A stretch of 64,000 nucleotides of DNA from Serinus canaria (lineage: Eukaryota > Chordata > Aves > Passeriformes > Fringillidae). Below the pieces are notes generated by a model. That model was given only the letters and a program-made list of their open reading frames with translations, was not told the origin of the DNA and made no database searches. Each line of letters opens with the position of its first letter. The stretch's first letter is position 1. Shown in pieces: positions 12,109-23,200 of this stretch. The stretch covers positions 8,917,219 through 8,981,218 of the forward strand of contig NC_066323.1 in the NCBI RefSeq assembly GCF_022539315.1, given 5' to 3'. Made by a program: the position numbers and the translations under genes.

Positions 12109-12356
12109 CCTGATGCAAAGTTGCTGTCTTCTTTCCAGTCCATGATGCGACAGATGAAGAGCATCTGTGAATAGGCCTCAGGCTTGGTCACAAAGTCTGG
12201 AGGGCAATCAGCCAAGGGCACATAGACCCTGGGCACTCTGTGGTCTACAGGTGAGAACATGGCACACCTCTTGAAGAGTTCACTGTTCCTGTCAGCCAGA
12301 AGTTTGATGAAACCCGTAGCTGCTCGAGAATGCTTCTTTTCCAAAATATACACCAC
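12109..12356 (-). CDS. DIS3L2: DIS3L2 coding exon E (end of CSD1, start of CSD2)
   Basis: This 248-bp exon encodes about 82 residues and is the best-conserved exon in the window. It opens with [20 protein letters not shown] and includes [17 protein letters not shown] and [18 protein letters not shown], all close to vertebrate DIS3L2. By analogy with DIS3/Rrp44, the first residues form the closing strands of cold-shock domain 1, and the HRVPR stretch starts cold-shock domain 2. These domains contact RNA and guide it into the RNB channel. The acceptor is a pyrimidine tract ending tcccag at 12357. The donor is GG followed by gtatgt, leaving two bases of a Gly codon that exon F completes. The open frame running on to 12075 is read-through into the intron. 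No lesion is visible. Confidence 0.98.
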
Positions 12357-13548
12357 CTGGGAGAGGCAAGATTCTACAATGAATACCTTCAGAGAAACTT
12401 ACTTTATTTAGCAGAATAAGGATACCCAAAGGCTCAGCAGAGTATCTGGAAAAGTCACAATGTCTGTATCTTGTTTTCCCTGTATATGTATATGTGTGTG
12501 TGCATTTTTTAACTGAGTACCTATTTACAATGTATTTTCCTTGCCATCTTGCTCATGGCTATAGAAGAGCAAAGTGCTTTCCAAGTGCTAGTTCTCCACA
12601 GCAATTTTCTTGATTACAGAACAAAACCAGACAAGAAGCAGATGCTTCCAAATGCAGGGAATTAGCCACAAAATACAAGCAACTCCTGTAAAATCTTTCA
12701 TTTGTATTCTCGGCCTGTGATTTCAACAGTCAGCACGGAACAGGCCAGTCCAAAAACGGTGCCGCTGGCAGATCCAATGCTAACCACAGGAAAGGATGTG
12801 CTGTTGGGAATTTGGCAGTTCTCTCCTTCTCTCTGTGCTTTCTGAAGTTAGGGGTTATTTTACCTTTATACAAGATGGCTTTGAAAAGAATAATAAATTA
12901 CAATATCACTAAATAATTGTTCCAGAGAGGTGTTCATCCAGGCTATATTTTTGTAGACCATAATAAATCACTGGATAACAGAAACATTATAGCCGATTTC
13001 CTAAGCTTATACAGAAGAGTCCTTCCAGAAGGTTTCAGGAGCTGCACCTCTGCACAATTCTGAGTGCTGGAATTGCCACACTGGATGAGACCAGAGCAGC
13101 CCAGCCAACAACAGGACCAGAATTAGAGGCTGCAAGGGAAAGCACAATACGTGGAAGAGACCCGACCCAGTCTGACCCAGCAGCCCTTTTCTGGTCTCTT
13201 AGCATTCAGAGACTGACTTAGATCTTGATTTAACAGTACTAGCAGCCTTTCCAAAGTCTGTAAGAATTAATTCTGACAACTTTGGATATCCTGACACTCA
13301 TATTAGTATCCAATCTTTTTCCTGAATCTTGCTAAGTAATTTTGCATGACAAACAAAGGCAATTTAACCTAGGAAAATTGGTAAAAATAACAAGTCACTT
13401 GATTTTTATCAGATCAGACAATTACTCTCTCTGAAATGGAGAATGAGACTCAAAGATCAACAGATAGAGGCTACAGGGAGGCCAGGCCTGGTCTCCTTCA
13501 GCCTTTGGGAGCACACACGTGCTTACTTGTCACTCTCCATGGATTTAC
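12357..13548 (-). other. DIS3L2: DIS3L2 intron between exons D and E (short)
   Basis: At 1.2 kb this is the shortest complete intron in the window, with donor gtaaat at 13548 and acceptor tcccag at 12357. It holds a small TA/TG microsatellite at about 12481-12504 and otherwise nothing recognisable. The donor lacks the common G at intron position 5. Confidence 0.93.
12481..12504. repeat. Short TA/TG microsatellite
   Basis: An imperfect tract of tgtatatgtatatg followed by tgtgtgtgtg. It is only about 24 bp and intronic, and likely length-variable between individuals. Confidence 0.8.
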
Positions 13549-13655
13549 CTTGGCTGTCCTTTGAAGAAACTCATCTGGGAGGAGCCTGGGATCACTGACC
13601 TTGGGTCCATCCTCTTGCTTTGTTCTGTGCACACCAGTGACGCCAGCAGCCTTCC
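13549..13655 (-). CDS. DIS3L2: DIS3L2 coding exon D (linker before last CSD1 strands)
   Basis: This small 107-bp exon has weaker conservation and was placed by phase and splice sites. The acceptor is gtttgatgcag and the donor gtaaat. With the single base left by exon C it gives exactly 36 codons. The end of the peptide, near QEDGPKVSDP and DEFLQRTAK, matches the family, where vertebrate DIS3L2 has a similar ...LQRSAK stretch directly before VVYILEKK. The first part (GKAAGVTGVHRTK) is poorly conserved and is probably a disordered linker. There is no Met in it. Because 107 is not a multiple of three, skipping this exon would shift the frame. An alternative acceptor shifting the start slightly cannot be ruled out, but the phase fits only this one well. 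Confidence 0.9.
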
Positions 13656-14734
13656 CTGCATCAAACACACAGGACAGTTACTGGAGCACATTTCCATGGC
13701 AAATTTGTCTCAGGCCTTTGCTCTAAAGTACAATACAATATGCACGTAGTAGACTTACTTGAAAGGAAAAAGATCTCTCAGGTGTTAGAATTGCCAAGCA
13801 TGAAGTAATTATTATTTCTCTGGACTACAACAGACAGAAGATACGTATTCACTTACCATGCAGATGTGCTGAAAAACAACAAAAATCAAAATAAGCTCCA
13901 ACTTTGTAAGTAGGACTATATCAGTCATAACAGACAAAGTAGTAGAAAACAAGTTCTGTTTATTAAATACTAAGGGCTAAGAATTTTGTGGCATTATTTA
14001 GTTGTAGTCATTAATGTTACATAAGCAGTCCTTTCCTACATACATTCATTTAATATTTAATTTCCTTTAAAAACATTATGCAGGGTTATAAAATGTGTGT
14101 TTATCTTTGAAACTGAAATCATATCTACTAAGCTGACCCTCTTCAGCTGTGGACCAGGCTTATGAAAAGCCTTACAGAAGTAATCACTGCATATGACCAA
14201 GAACTTCCTTCCCCTGAGATCTCTGGACCAGATGCTGATAACATTAAAATCGAATGTCAACTAATTTCTAGTTTGAAATTTTCAAATATTCAGGTATGTG
14301 AGTTTAGGAGCACCTGCTACAGACGGCTGGCATTTAATGTTTACAAACATCCAAAGTGATCTTTGCCACGGAGAAGGCTGGGACTGGGCTGTTCTTGAGC
14401 TGCATCCCTGCTGAGAGCCTCTGGTTACTGCTCTGCCAGAATTTTTGGGATGGAAGCATCCATGTGCTCTTGTCTGTAGGGCTCAAGAGAGATGGCTGAC
14501 TTTTTCCATTTGTATGGTAATCACATCCATCTTGAGCACACGTGCTAAAATGAGGCCTAGAGTGTTCAAAAGAAATCCTGCTTTCCAAAAGAGAGACTGT
14601 GTCACCGACTGCAAGTTTCAAGGGACGTAGCTGTCACTGCTTCCCTTAGAAGACACGAGATAAAGCAACGTTTTGCTGAAGTGTGTGCTGCAGGAGGTCA
14701 GCAGCACTCACCCATGTGAGAAAGGCTGCAGAAG

Positions 14735-14880
14735 CTCCGTGGTGACACGCAGACCCTGGTCCCCAGATGGGGCACGTCTGTCCCACAGAGCCCCAGGCCA
14801 GCTGCCGGTGACATGATGGATGGAGCGGCGGCTGCAGCGGAGCGGTGCCGGTGGCAGGAGCCGGACTGGCACTCGGGAAG
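14735..14880. other. Small CpG-dense, GC-rich patch
   Basis: About seven CpG dinucleotides fall within roughly 55 bp at 14822-14876 (gcggcggctgcagcggagcg and following), with a few more upstream to about 14735. The rest of the window is CpG-poor. It is too short for a standard CpG island. It could be an intronic regulatory element or a GC-rich relic; the overlapping open frames on both strands follow from the scarcity of stop codons. Confidence 0.5.
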
Positions 14881-15534
14881 GGGGGCAGTGGGACAGCAGC
14901 TGCCCCAAGGCTTTGGCTGTGCCCCACCACCAGCAGGGCACGTTCACAGATGGCTGTGTGCCCACAGAGGGCCTGCACTGCCTCCAGGCAATGCTACCCC
15001 AGCAGTCGCTTGACAATGACGGCTTTGCTCTAATGACAAACTCTGGTTCTCATATGCTGCTAATTATCCTCAGCCTTGCCTTCTGATATGCTCTTCCTCT
15101 CCCCAAAGATCTTTTTCTAAGTGACTTTACTTTTATTTTATCTTCATTGACTTGCTAGCAATGCTGAGAGGAAAATGAACAGGTATTCAAGGGTTTAAAT
15201 AAAAATCTACTTTTCTTACAAAAGCCCCAATAATAGAAGCAGCAAAACCATTTCTGATTTACTCCTACTGAAATGAACTCAGACTTGCCAAAACCAGCAT
15301 TACTACAGGATAAAATCACCCAGAGTTTCATGGTGACCAACAAGGTAGTGGGAAAAAATGCTTGTAAAATTGTAAGCAGTTAAAAAGTGGGGAACACCAA
15401 GATTACCTGATTTGCTTACCCCCTCTAAGGTTTCTGCCAGCTAAAGGTCATACCAGGCAATCATTTAGCAAAGAATGAAAGCCAGGAGCCATTTTGTTTT
15501 CTTATAAATTTTCAAGCAATCAGTTTATGGTGTG

Positions 15535-16320
15535 TCAATCATAAAGACAGCCTGGGCAAAGAACAAAATGATCTGGAATAAAGGAAAACTGGATGGGGCA
15601 GAGGACACAGGGAAGTTGGGAGCCTTCCAAAGGCCATGCCTCCAGGCACACCTGCCACAAGCCCAGGGCTTTACTGGAGTGAACTCTCCCCAAGGAACAG
15701 CACATACTGGTGGGAAGAGAAACCAGAACTAAATGTGTTTTGGAAAAAGCAAGAGCTGCATTCACTGCTCTCCCAGCGTAGCAGAACAGCAGCAGTGACT
15801 CAAGGTTCAGCAGGCAAGAATGAAAAAAGCACCCAGAGTCATGTGAGGAACATATCCTTGTTAGCACTGCCTTTTTTCCACTTATCCTTCTGAAGCAGTT
15901 TTCTCTGGTGAAAAGAAGCCAGCAGGGATGTCCTGGGGAAGCCACACATACACACATGCAAAAGCACATCCTGAAGCACCAGGATGCAGCTGTCACAGGA
16001 GAACAGCAAATGGGTGGCCAGGCCTGCCTGGGTTGGGGCAGTGCCCCCCTTCCTGCTGAAGACAAGCGCCACAAGAACCCAGGACAGGTATCAGAAGCAC
16101 CCAAATTCCCACCATGGCAGATGATAGATCTTGCCTTTTCCTTCATGGCCAGCATCAACCAGGGCTCTTTGGCTGGCTGGAGAGTGTCTTCTTCAGTAGA
16201 CTCTCCAATTTCAGCATCCCTCCCAAAAAATCCTGGGATTATGAGAGACTCCAGCATGCAGAGTCTGGGATCTACAACTACACCATCAACAGAAAGAAAA
16301 AGGAAGCTCATCCTAGTCAT
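15535..16320 (-). other. Intronic open reading frame, 261 codons, function unknown
   Basis: This is the longest open frame in the window, on the same strand as DIS3L2 but deep in the C-D intron. The predicted product begins MTRMSFLFLSVDG and is rich in Cys, Leu and Ser. It shows no domain, signal or transposon motif I recognise. The start has a poor context, with T at -3 and an in-frame TAG directly before the ATG. A 174-codon frame on the plus strand (15908-16432) overlaps it, which suggests a stop-poor stretch rather than a gene. I lean towards chance or the remnant of an old element, and I do not call it a CDS. Confidence 0.2.
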
Positions 16321-19300
16321 CTACTTCTTCTCACCCCTCTTTTTTAACCAACTTCAGTATCTTAAATACCATCACACACATTTACTAAGGGCAAATGCTC
16401 CTGAAACGAAGGACAGGGAGGATGAGACGTGAGGAACTCTCTACTCCTGGAGCTAAGAGATGTAGACTTCCCTATAGCTTTTAGCTGCTCCTCCTGAAGT
16501 GAAAATTCTGTTGGTATCAGGGCTACATCTACTGCTCAGGGGCCTCCAGCAGCAAAGCATCAGCCATGAGGAATCCCTGAGACAAAACCTTCAGTTCAGA
16601 AGGGACAGCTACCCAGATCCAAAATCCACCTGGCTCAAGTGTCAAAGTGCTGCACAGGAATCTCAGTCACTGCAGCAATAATCTGCCACCAGAGTATGAA
16701 ACCCGAGTTCCCTGAACACATCTCTGACAGTCCCTCTCCCTCATTACACATCCTCTTCCCCTTCAGTGGAGCTGAGCACAGAGGGGCTGCAACAGAGCCC
16801 CACTAGAGACTGGTGGGCTAGAAAAACTCAGCTGGGAGATACAAACATCTCCCACAACAGGGCAGAGCCATGGAGGCAATCCTAAAGGAGGGATAACTTA
16901 TGAGAGGAGCAGGATTTTGTGCTGGGAAGGTGGGAAGAAACTCCTTGCATTATGCCAAACTAAAAATGAATTATTCTGACCCCTTTACTGCAGTGGTTAT
17001 CCAATGACCATTCAATATTTCCACCCTAGGCAAAGACATGTTTTCTGAGAAAGATTTACTATGTTAGCTTGGGCAGTACTTCATAGGCTTATCTTACAGT
17101 GAAAACACACTTCAGCAACCAGGATCCAGTGAAACTGCATTATAATCTCAGTGTTTTCCTTTCAACGATTATCTGACAAACCTAAACTGTAATAGCCTTA
17201 CTTAAAAAAAAATTAGGCACTACGCACAAAAAGCAACTCAAATTAGTTATGTTATTACCAATGAACAGATCCAGGACACTTGGAATTTGCCTCCCTCTGT
17301 AAGAGATCCATTTAGGCAGCTTCAATACACACTTAGATTTGCCTGACAGGCATTCCTAGGTCAAACATTACTTTTTTTTAAAGCCCCCCCAAATTTCCTT
17401 TTACAAATCAATTACCATCACATTAAAAGGTGACCAAAGTGGACCAAACATCATCAGACTAGAATTCTAATTTCTTATGACAGATCCAAAATTATTTTCA
17501 CTAGGTTTGCATTGGTCACTGTGGAAATTTGCAATTCTGTCCAAAAAGAATACAATTAAAGATGCAATATCCACTTGCAAATGAAAATATATCATAGTTT
17601 CAGATCTCAAACACAACTTACTGAAAAAAAAAAAAAATCTCCCTCCCTGAATGGAAAAAACCAAGTTTTTTAAGAAAATAGTTCAATGTTTGCTACTTCA
17701 ACGAGAAAAAAAAAAGTACATGAGAAGCTGGGTTACTCTACATGGGAGTATTTAAGAATCCCACCAGAAAATACTGTTCTTCAGCTCAGTGTTCAGATAC
17801 CAGCAGAGCTGTAAACCTTTCAGGGCAAAGCCAACTACTTACTAATGAAGCAACAGCACTCAGGTTCTCTGATGTCTGCTTCAAGGAGTAGTTTTCAGGA
17901 TATTATGTTTTAGTACAAAATACCTGAATGGTGTTAAAACAGACTGATTTATTATAAATATCTCCTGACACTGTGTGTCACATGCACAAAGGATGTGTTT
18001 TTGCAATTCTGTCTATATCAGCACACAACAGACACTAGGAAATTATATTCCCTTCAATCCAAAAGTGATACATGCATACTCAGAGATTTATTCTGGGCTA
18101 CACTATTCTGCTACAATCTTAATTTTTAGGGATAACAAGAAGGAAGTATTGCTGCTCACAAGAAAGTACAAGGACTCTTCACATTCTGCAACTAATGGTT
18201 TCTTGGCACAGAACAGTTTTTTTCTTCAGAACACAAACCCACCAAAAGGTAGGGAAGAAGGAAAGTACAGTTTCACTTGGTACCAGGTACTATCCAAAAC
18301 TGGAATCTATTTTAAACACCCTGTAAGTGGGGTCACCTAGCAAAGTATCACAGAAAAAGCAGTGCTTTGTATTTATACCTCCCCACCCAGAGCCTTCCAC
18401 CTGTGATGGAGGAAAGACAGATATTTCACTGCAACAAGACTTAAGCCAACAGCCTTGGAATTTAACACATGCTGCCTGTCCAAAATCAGCCTAACAGCTC
18501 CCATGTGCAATGGAAGAGGACTCTGCAGAAAGAAGCAAAGCAGCTCCAAACCAGGCAGCACTCCTGAGCTGTCTCATCGCAGGGCCCTGTGTCTAATGAA
18601 CAGGACCAACCTCCTCAGAGATGTTTATTTTTGAATACTCATTTAAGCAAACTCACCCTGCCACAGCTGTTCATGTCTTAACACCTGCCCACACACACCT
18701 GCCTGCCCAAGGGCACACTGAAGAGAGGACTGGGAGACTCAGATGATTAGCATCAAGATTTCTGGAGATGCACAGGCAGGAAGAGACCCTTAGAGAGGGA
18801 GAGGAAAGGCTTAATAACAGATGTGTAGAGCACAGACAAGCATCTGCAGTAGCAGAGCAAAGGCAGTGTGAAGAGGTGAGTACAGCTGGCTCCCTCAGAC
18901 AGGCAAGGCAGCCAAGCATGTAATTATTTACTTATATTTAGCCACCTTCACAAGGAGGGATGGAGGACATGGCAGACAGATGAGACAAGAGTGTCACTTT
19001 TCCTTAGAACCCTCCAAGTCTGATCCACAGCAAAGACTAACATAATTTTGGGAAGCTGCCTTCTAGCCCAGCAGATAGATCCTAGCTGTCTCAGTAGCCA
19101 CAGAAACATTGCTACAACCACAGCATGGCTACACAGACCTCCTGGCCCTCTCATGTCCTTGAGAAGCACTCAGACAGCAGAGGGGTTTGGAAGCCTTACT
19201 GCAACAGAATTAAACCTACAAAAAATCAGGTGGTGCTGCAGCCTACAGAAATACAGTTCTATTACATTAATAACAAGCAAAACTAAAACGTTACAAAAAG

Positions 19301-20500
19301 AATTCCATTGAGTATTTTGCCTATTTACTTAAATGTTCTTCCTTCCTGCAGGTGCATTTGTTCCTAAAGTCTGTGTGTCCAATATTACTATTCCATGGAA
19401 AATATGTTAGATGAATGAATCCTAATCTGCTTCATCCTGGAAATCTTGCTGTAACAATGACCGTACTCTGTTATCTCCACACCCACCATTCACTCTCAGT
19501 ATCATGCCCTCTCATTCACTTGACCTAAATGTGTAACTCAAAGGAGAAACATAGGTGAACTCAGGAACATATGGTAACATGCTGAACTTAATCTAATTCC
19601 TGTTACCTAATTGCCTAAGTAATTTATTTTTTTCCAGTACTTAAGAAGTCATTTGGGGGTCAAGATAACTTACTAGGGAAGAACAGTGTAAGGAACTTTC
19701 CCAACATTAACTTCCACTGCAGGCTTTAGCTTTACAACAAAAGAATAACTGGAGCTTTTTCAGCCTGTAGCATTTAATCAATGCAACCATAAAGCCCAAT
19801 TTGTTCAATATCAGTAGAACACTTCTCTTCAGTAGCTATACTGTTTATTCTGCTAGAAGTGTATGCTATCATTTAAGAAAAGTTATAGCAACAACCAGAA
19901 GAGCTAGATCCAGAGACCCACAAACATGAACTTAGGATAAACTAATACAGAGCTGTCTCGAACAGCTGAAACTGCTCCAGCTTCTCTGCTGGCTTTCCAG
20001 GCTTCAGCAGAGTGAAACTGATCCGATTTTTGACAGTTCCACCTCAAGGATTTCTATTAAAAGCCATGTAACTGAGAAGATTTCCTAGTGAGCTTTCGCT
20101 CTGCTGTGGCCTAGAAATTTTAAGAGCTATGCAGCGGAGATGATCCATCTCCAGAAGGCTGCAGGCTAGGAAAGAACAGTGAAACTCCTTAAAAGCACTC
20201 AGAGTGAACAGGAGCCTCTGGAGAGGAGGGAGAAGAACACTTGTTCCTTCCAGCAGCCAGTGAGGTTGGTGGACTCCAAATATGCCAGACTTCATGGCTG
20301 CTAAAATGAAAGGGTGAGCCTGAGCAGAAGTTCAGCACGTAATCCAGATTTTTGTCACCATAATTTGATCCACCAGACCTGGCAAAGGAGAGGAACAGCA
20401 GTAACTCTCTGAACTCTGCTGGGCCAATATGAGACACTAGTAATTGCAGGACCCCAGGTGCCAGAGGAAGGCACAAAAGGCAGGTAGGCACCTTGTCAAG

Positions 20501-20532
20501 CTTAAAAGGAGACATGCTTAAAAGGGGACATG
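20501..20532. repeat. 16-bp tandem duplication
   Basis: Two adjacent copies of cttaaaaggagacatg and cttaaaaggggacatg differ by one base. It is a simple local duplication in the intron, and no function is implied. Confidence 0.85.
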
Positions 20533-21230
20533 GAAGTGCGTGAGAAGTGCAGAAGTGCAAAACAGAGACTGAACTCCGCATTATAAATACGGTTTTCTAT
20601 TTTGCTAGAAAGATCCAAAAACCCTTCTAAGCACTGACTCTAGAACATCACCTGGAGAAAAGAAAGGCTTGATGCCATTATTCCACAACCATACGGTGAA
20701 CTTACCTAAAACTACCATTTCAGTTAAGTCAAGCAATCCTGAAATACTGGAAATACAGCCTCCAGTCAGCAGCAGTGTGGACACCAAGCAATTTTAGGTT
20801 ATCATTTCTGACCTTATCAGGACTACTAGAGACTGACACTCACATTTGACTTGGAGATCGACCTCTCCACCTGGTGAATGCTGAACAGACAGGGAGACAT
20901 GAGCAAATTCTGCAGCAGCTTCCAAATTCTGTTGACCCTACCCATTATCCATTGGTTACTCAGTTCATGTGAGCCTACTCTGCCCGTAAATGAGCTATTT
21001 CTGTCCAAACTTCATTACGTCAAGGCAATGAGCAAGCTTCAGCCATTCACATATCCAAGCTCTGATTTGCAGCAGGGTAGGTGTAAGTGGAAATCCTGAA
21101 CAAACACAACTCTCTGATTGCTGCCAGGGCAGCCAGTCCACCAGCTTGATGACTTCCACCCCGTGGGAAGCAGGATATTTTGTGTATCTGGTGGAGTAAG
21201 ATCTCCCGTGAGAAGAGCTGAAAAAAGCCG

Positions 21231-21361
21231 AGCAAACAAGTTTGACAAGGATAGCTTCTGGCATAGTGGCACTGTTTTACAAACTTTTATTTGAATATCA
21301 TTTTGCTAAAGAAGGGCTGAGGCACTTTTATGAGAACAGCTGCCATTCTCATGAGCACAAG
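21231..21361. repeat. Copy 1 of a diverged 0.1-kb intronic repeat
   Basis: The segment starting agcaaacaagtttgacaagg aligns with 22231-22338 over most of its length, at roughly three-quarters identity by eye. Shared blocks include agcaaac, tttgac, cttctggca, aatatc and cacttttatgag...cacaag. This copy carries about 20 extra bases near the end (21335-21355), within which atgagaa (21330-21336) and ttctcat (21346-21352) form a short inverted repeat. It could be a local duplication or two copies of an unnamed interspersed element. Confidence 0.6.
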
Positions 21362-22230
21362 TAGCTGCTACTGTTCAATTGCTGATGTTTCTTTATCAGG
21401 GAAATCTGATTCCAATATTTAACAAGAGACAGCTCACATTTGTAGGAAACTCAAGTGACTCACAGTCTGTGTAGGGATACAGTATCATAAACTATTCTGT
21501 ACAGAACATTTTGCACTTTTCCCAGGTTGAGAGATACAGAGTTTCCATTTTTTATTACATATTGAAATGAAATATAAAGAAAATCCTACTGCAGTGAAAA
21601 GTCACAGAAGTAATGTGTTCTAAGTCAGCAGTAAGTGATAAAAGTTACATTACCTCTGTTGCAGTGGTCAGTGTGAATGAGGATTAAGAATTACAGACCT
21701 GGCAAAGGTCATTTTGACTGGTGAATGAGTTCTGTGGACAGTAGTAACACAGAGTAAGCTGAGGTCTCAGAGAACTTGCATGTCAGTACCAAGCACTGCA
21801 GGGAATTAATTTTTTATGTATCCACACTACAGCCAGGATGCTATTGCCTTGCTCTCTGCCCACATTTCAGAAGGGAACAGAAATCCCAGAGAGGGTTTGA
21901 AGAACACTACTAAGGAAGCTGAGAAACTTTATTCAGGGTGCTCATTCTTACTGTCTTTTTAAGGAAAAAAAAGCAGAAAGTTTGTTCAGCATATAGATAT
22001 TTACACTTTAGAAATACAGCTGAAAATCCAAGAGAAAAAGATACTTTCAACTTTGCAAGACCAAATACCAAAGCTTAACATTCAGACAATTTAACTGTGG
22101 AACAGGACAGTATTGGTCTTTGTGTAGAACCAGGTGCTGGAGAGGAGAATGGCTGTCGCTTCCTCAACTAAAGACTTTTCAAAGATGATCTTTAACCCCA
22201 ACTCTTTGCAAGAAAAGTCCAGATAAGCAG

Positions 22231-22338
22231 AGCAAACTCATTTGACCAGGACATCTTCTGGCAGAGTGAAACCAACTATGAATTTCTATTTAAATATCCT
22301 TGAGCAAAGCAAGACTGACTCACTTTTATGAGCACAAG
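22231..22338. repeat. Copy 2 of a diverged 0.1-kb intronic repeat
   Basis: The partner of 21231-21361 in the same orientation, starting agcaaactcatttgaccagg and ending cacttttatgagcacaag. It lacks the roughly 20-base hairpin insertion of copy 1. Similarity fades on both sides, so the ends are approximate. Confidence 0.6.
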
Positions 22339-23130
22339 AAAGTACATGGGCTGAGAATTAGGCTGAATGCAATGGTCTCTTCACTTCCATGGACTTCCCT
22401 CTTGCTTATCCCACCCCTTTTGGGGACTCAGGAATAGAAAGGCAGGAAGCACAGCTCTAATAACAGCAGCACTCAGTGAAGACAGATCCAACATGTGAGT
22501 CTAAGGCTGCAGACTTGTGCATAATAATAATTTCTACCAGCTTGCCCTAAGCCCCACAGAGGCACAGGAAATCCAAGGCACAATGACTTCAGGGAAATTC
22601 AGTCCCTCAAATCTAGGCCATAATCAGTGTACACAATGTTTCATGCTTCAGAGCTTCTGACAGCAAGGGCCAACCCCAAAATTCTTTGCCCCAGCGTGTA
22701 ACTAGAGATGGAGATGGTGACTGTGCTCTGAAGAGGAACAGAGCCATGAGAAGGGATGGGACACAGGCCAAGGAAGAAAAGACATCAAAACAGTCTGCAC
22801 TCCCAGAATGCTCTTATTCAAATGACACATCTACTTTTATTCTTCATGGTTCATTCTGACCATGGGCATCAGAACAAATGAGCTAGCAGAGATATTGTGC
22901 AATCCTACTCCTACATCAGGAAGGACAAAAGGCATCTTGCAATTGAGAGCAGAAAACTGCAGGGCTTGTGTTCATGAACAAAGATTTGAGCACAGTGTCA
23001 ACCTGGCTCTGGGGTTTTTGTCCAGAATAAGTAAAATGTCCTTTTGATTCCATTACAGTAGTTATAGATATTTTTCACCTCCAGAAATCTTGTGGGTTTT
23101 TCATTTAGTTTGAATTTTGGGTAGGTCTTT

Positions 23131-23200
23131 TATATATATATGGATCTTTTTTATAAATATACACATAAACACACATATATGTAAGCAAATACATACACTA
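23131..23200. repeat. TA/CA-rich microsatellite region
   Basis: An imperfect run of tatatatatatg, then ttataaatatacacataaac, then acacatatatg and atacatacac. This is interrupted, decayed simple-sequence DNA. Confidence 0.75.

Noticed and set aside
14930..14944. CTCF-like motif (ccaccagcagggcac)
   Set aside because: The central AGRKGGC block lacks one G, so the match is poor.
14646..15086. Several overlapping open frames in the CpG-dense patch
   Set aside because: They occur on both strands and in several frames, as expected where stop codons are rare. No family resemblance.
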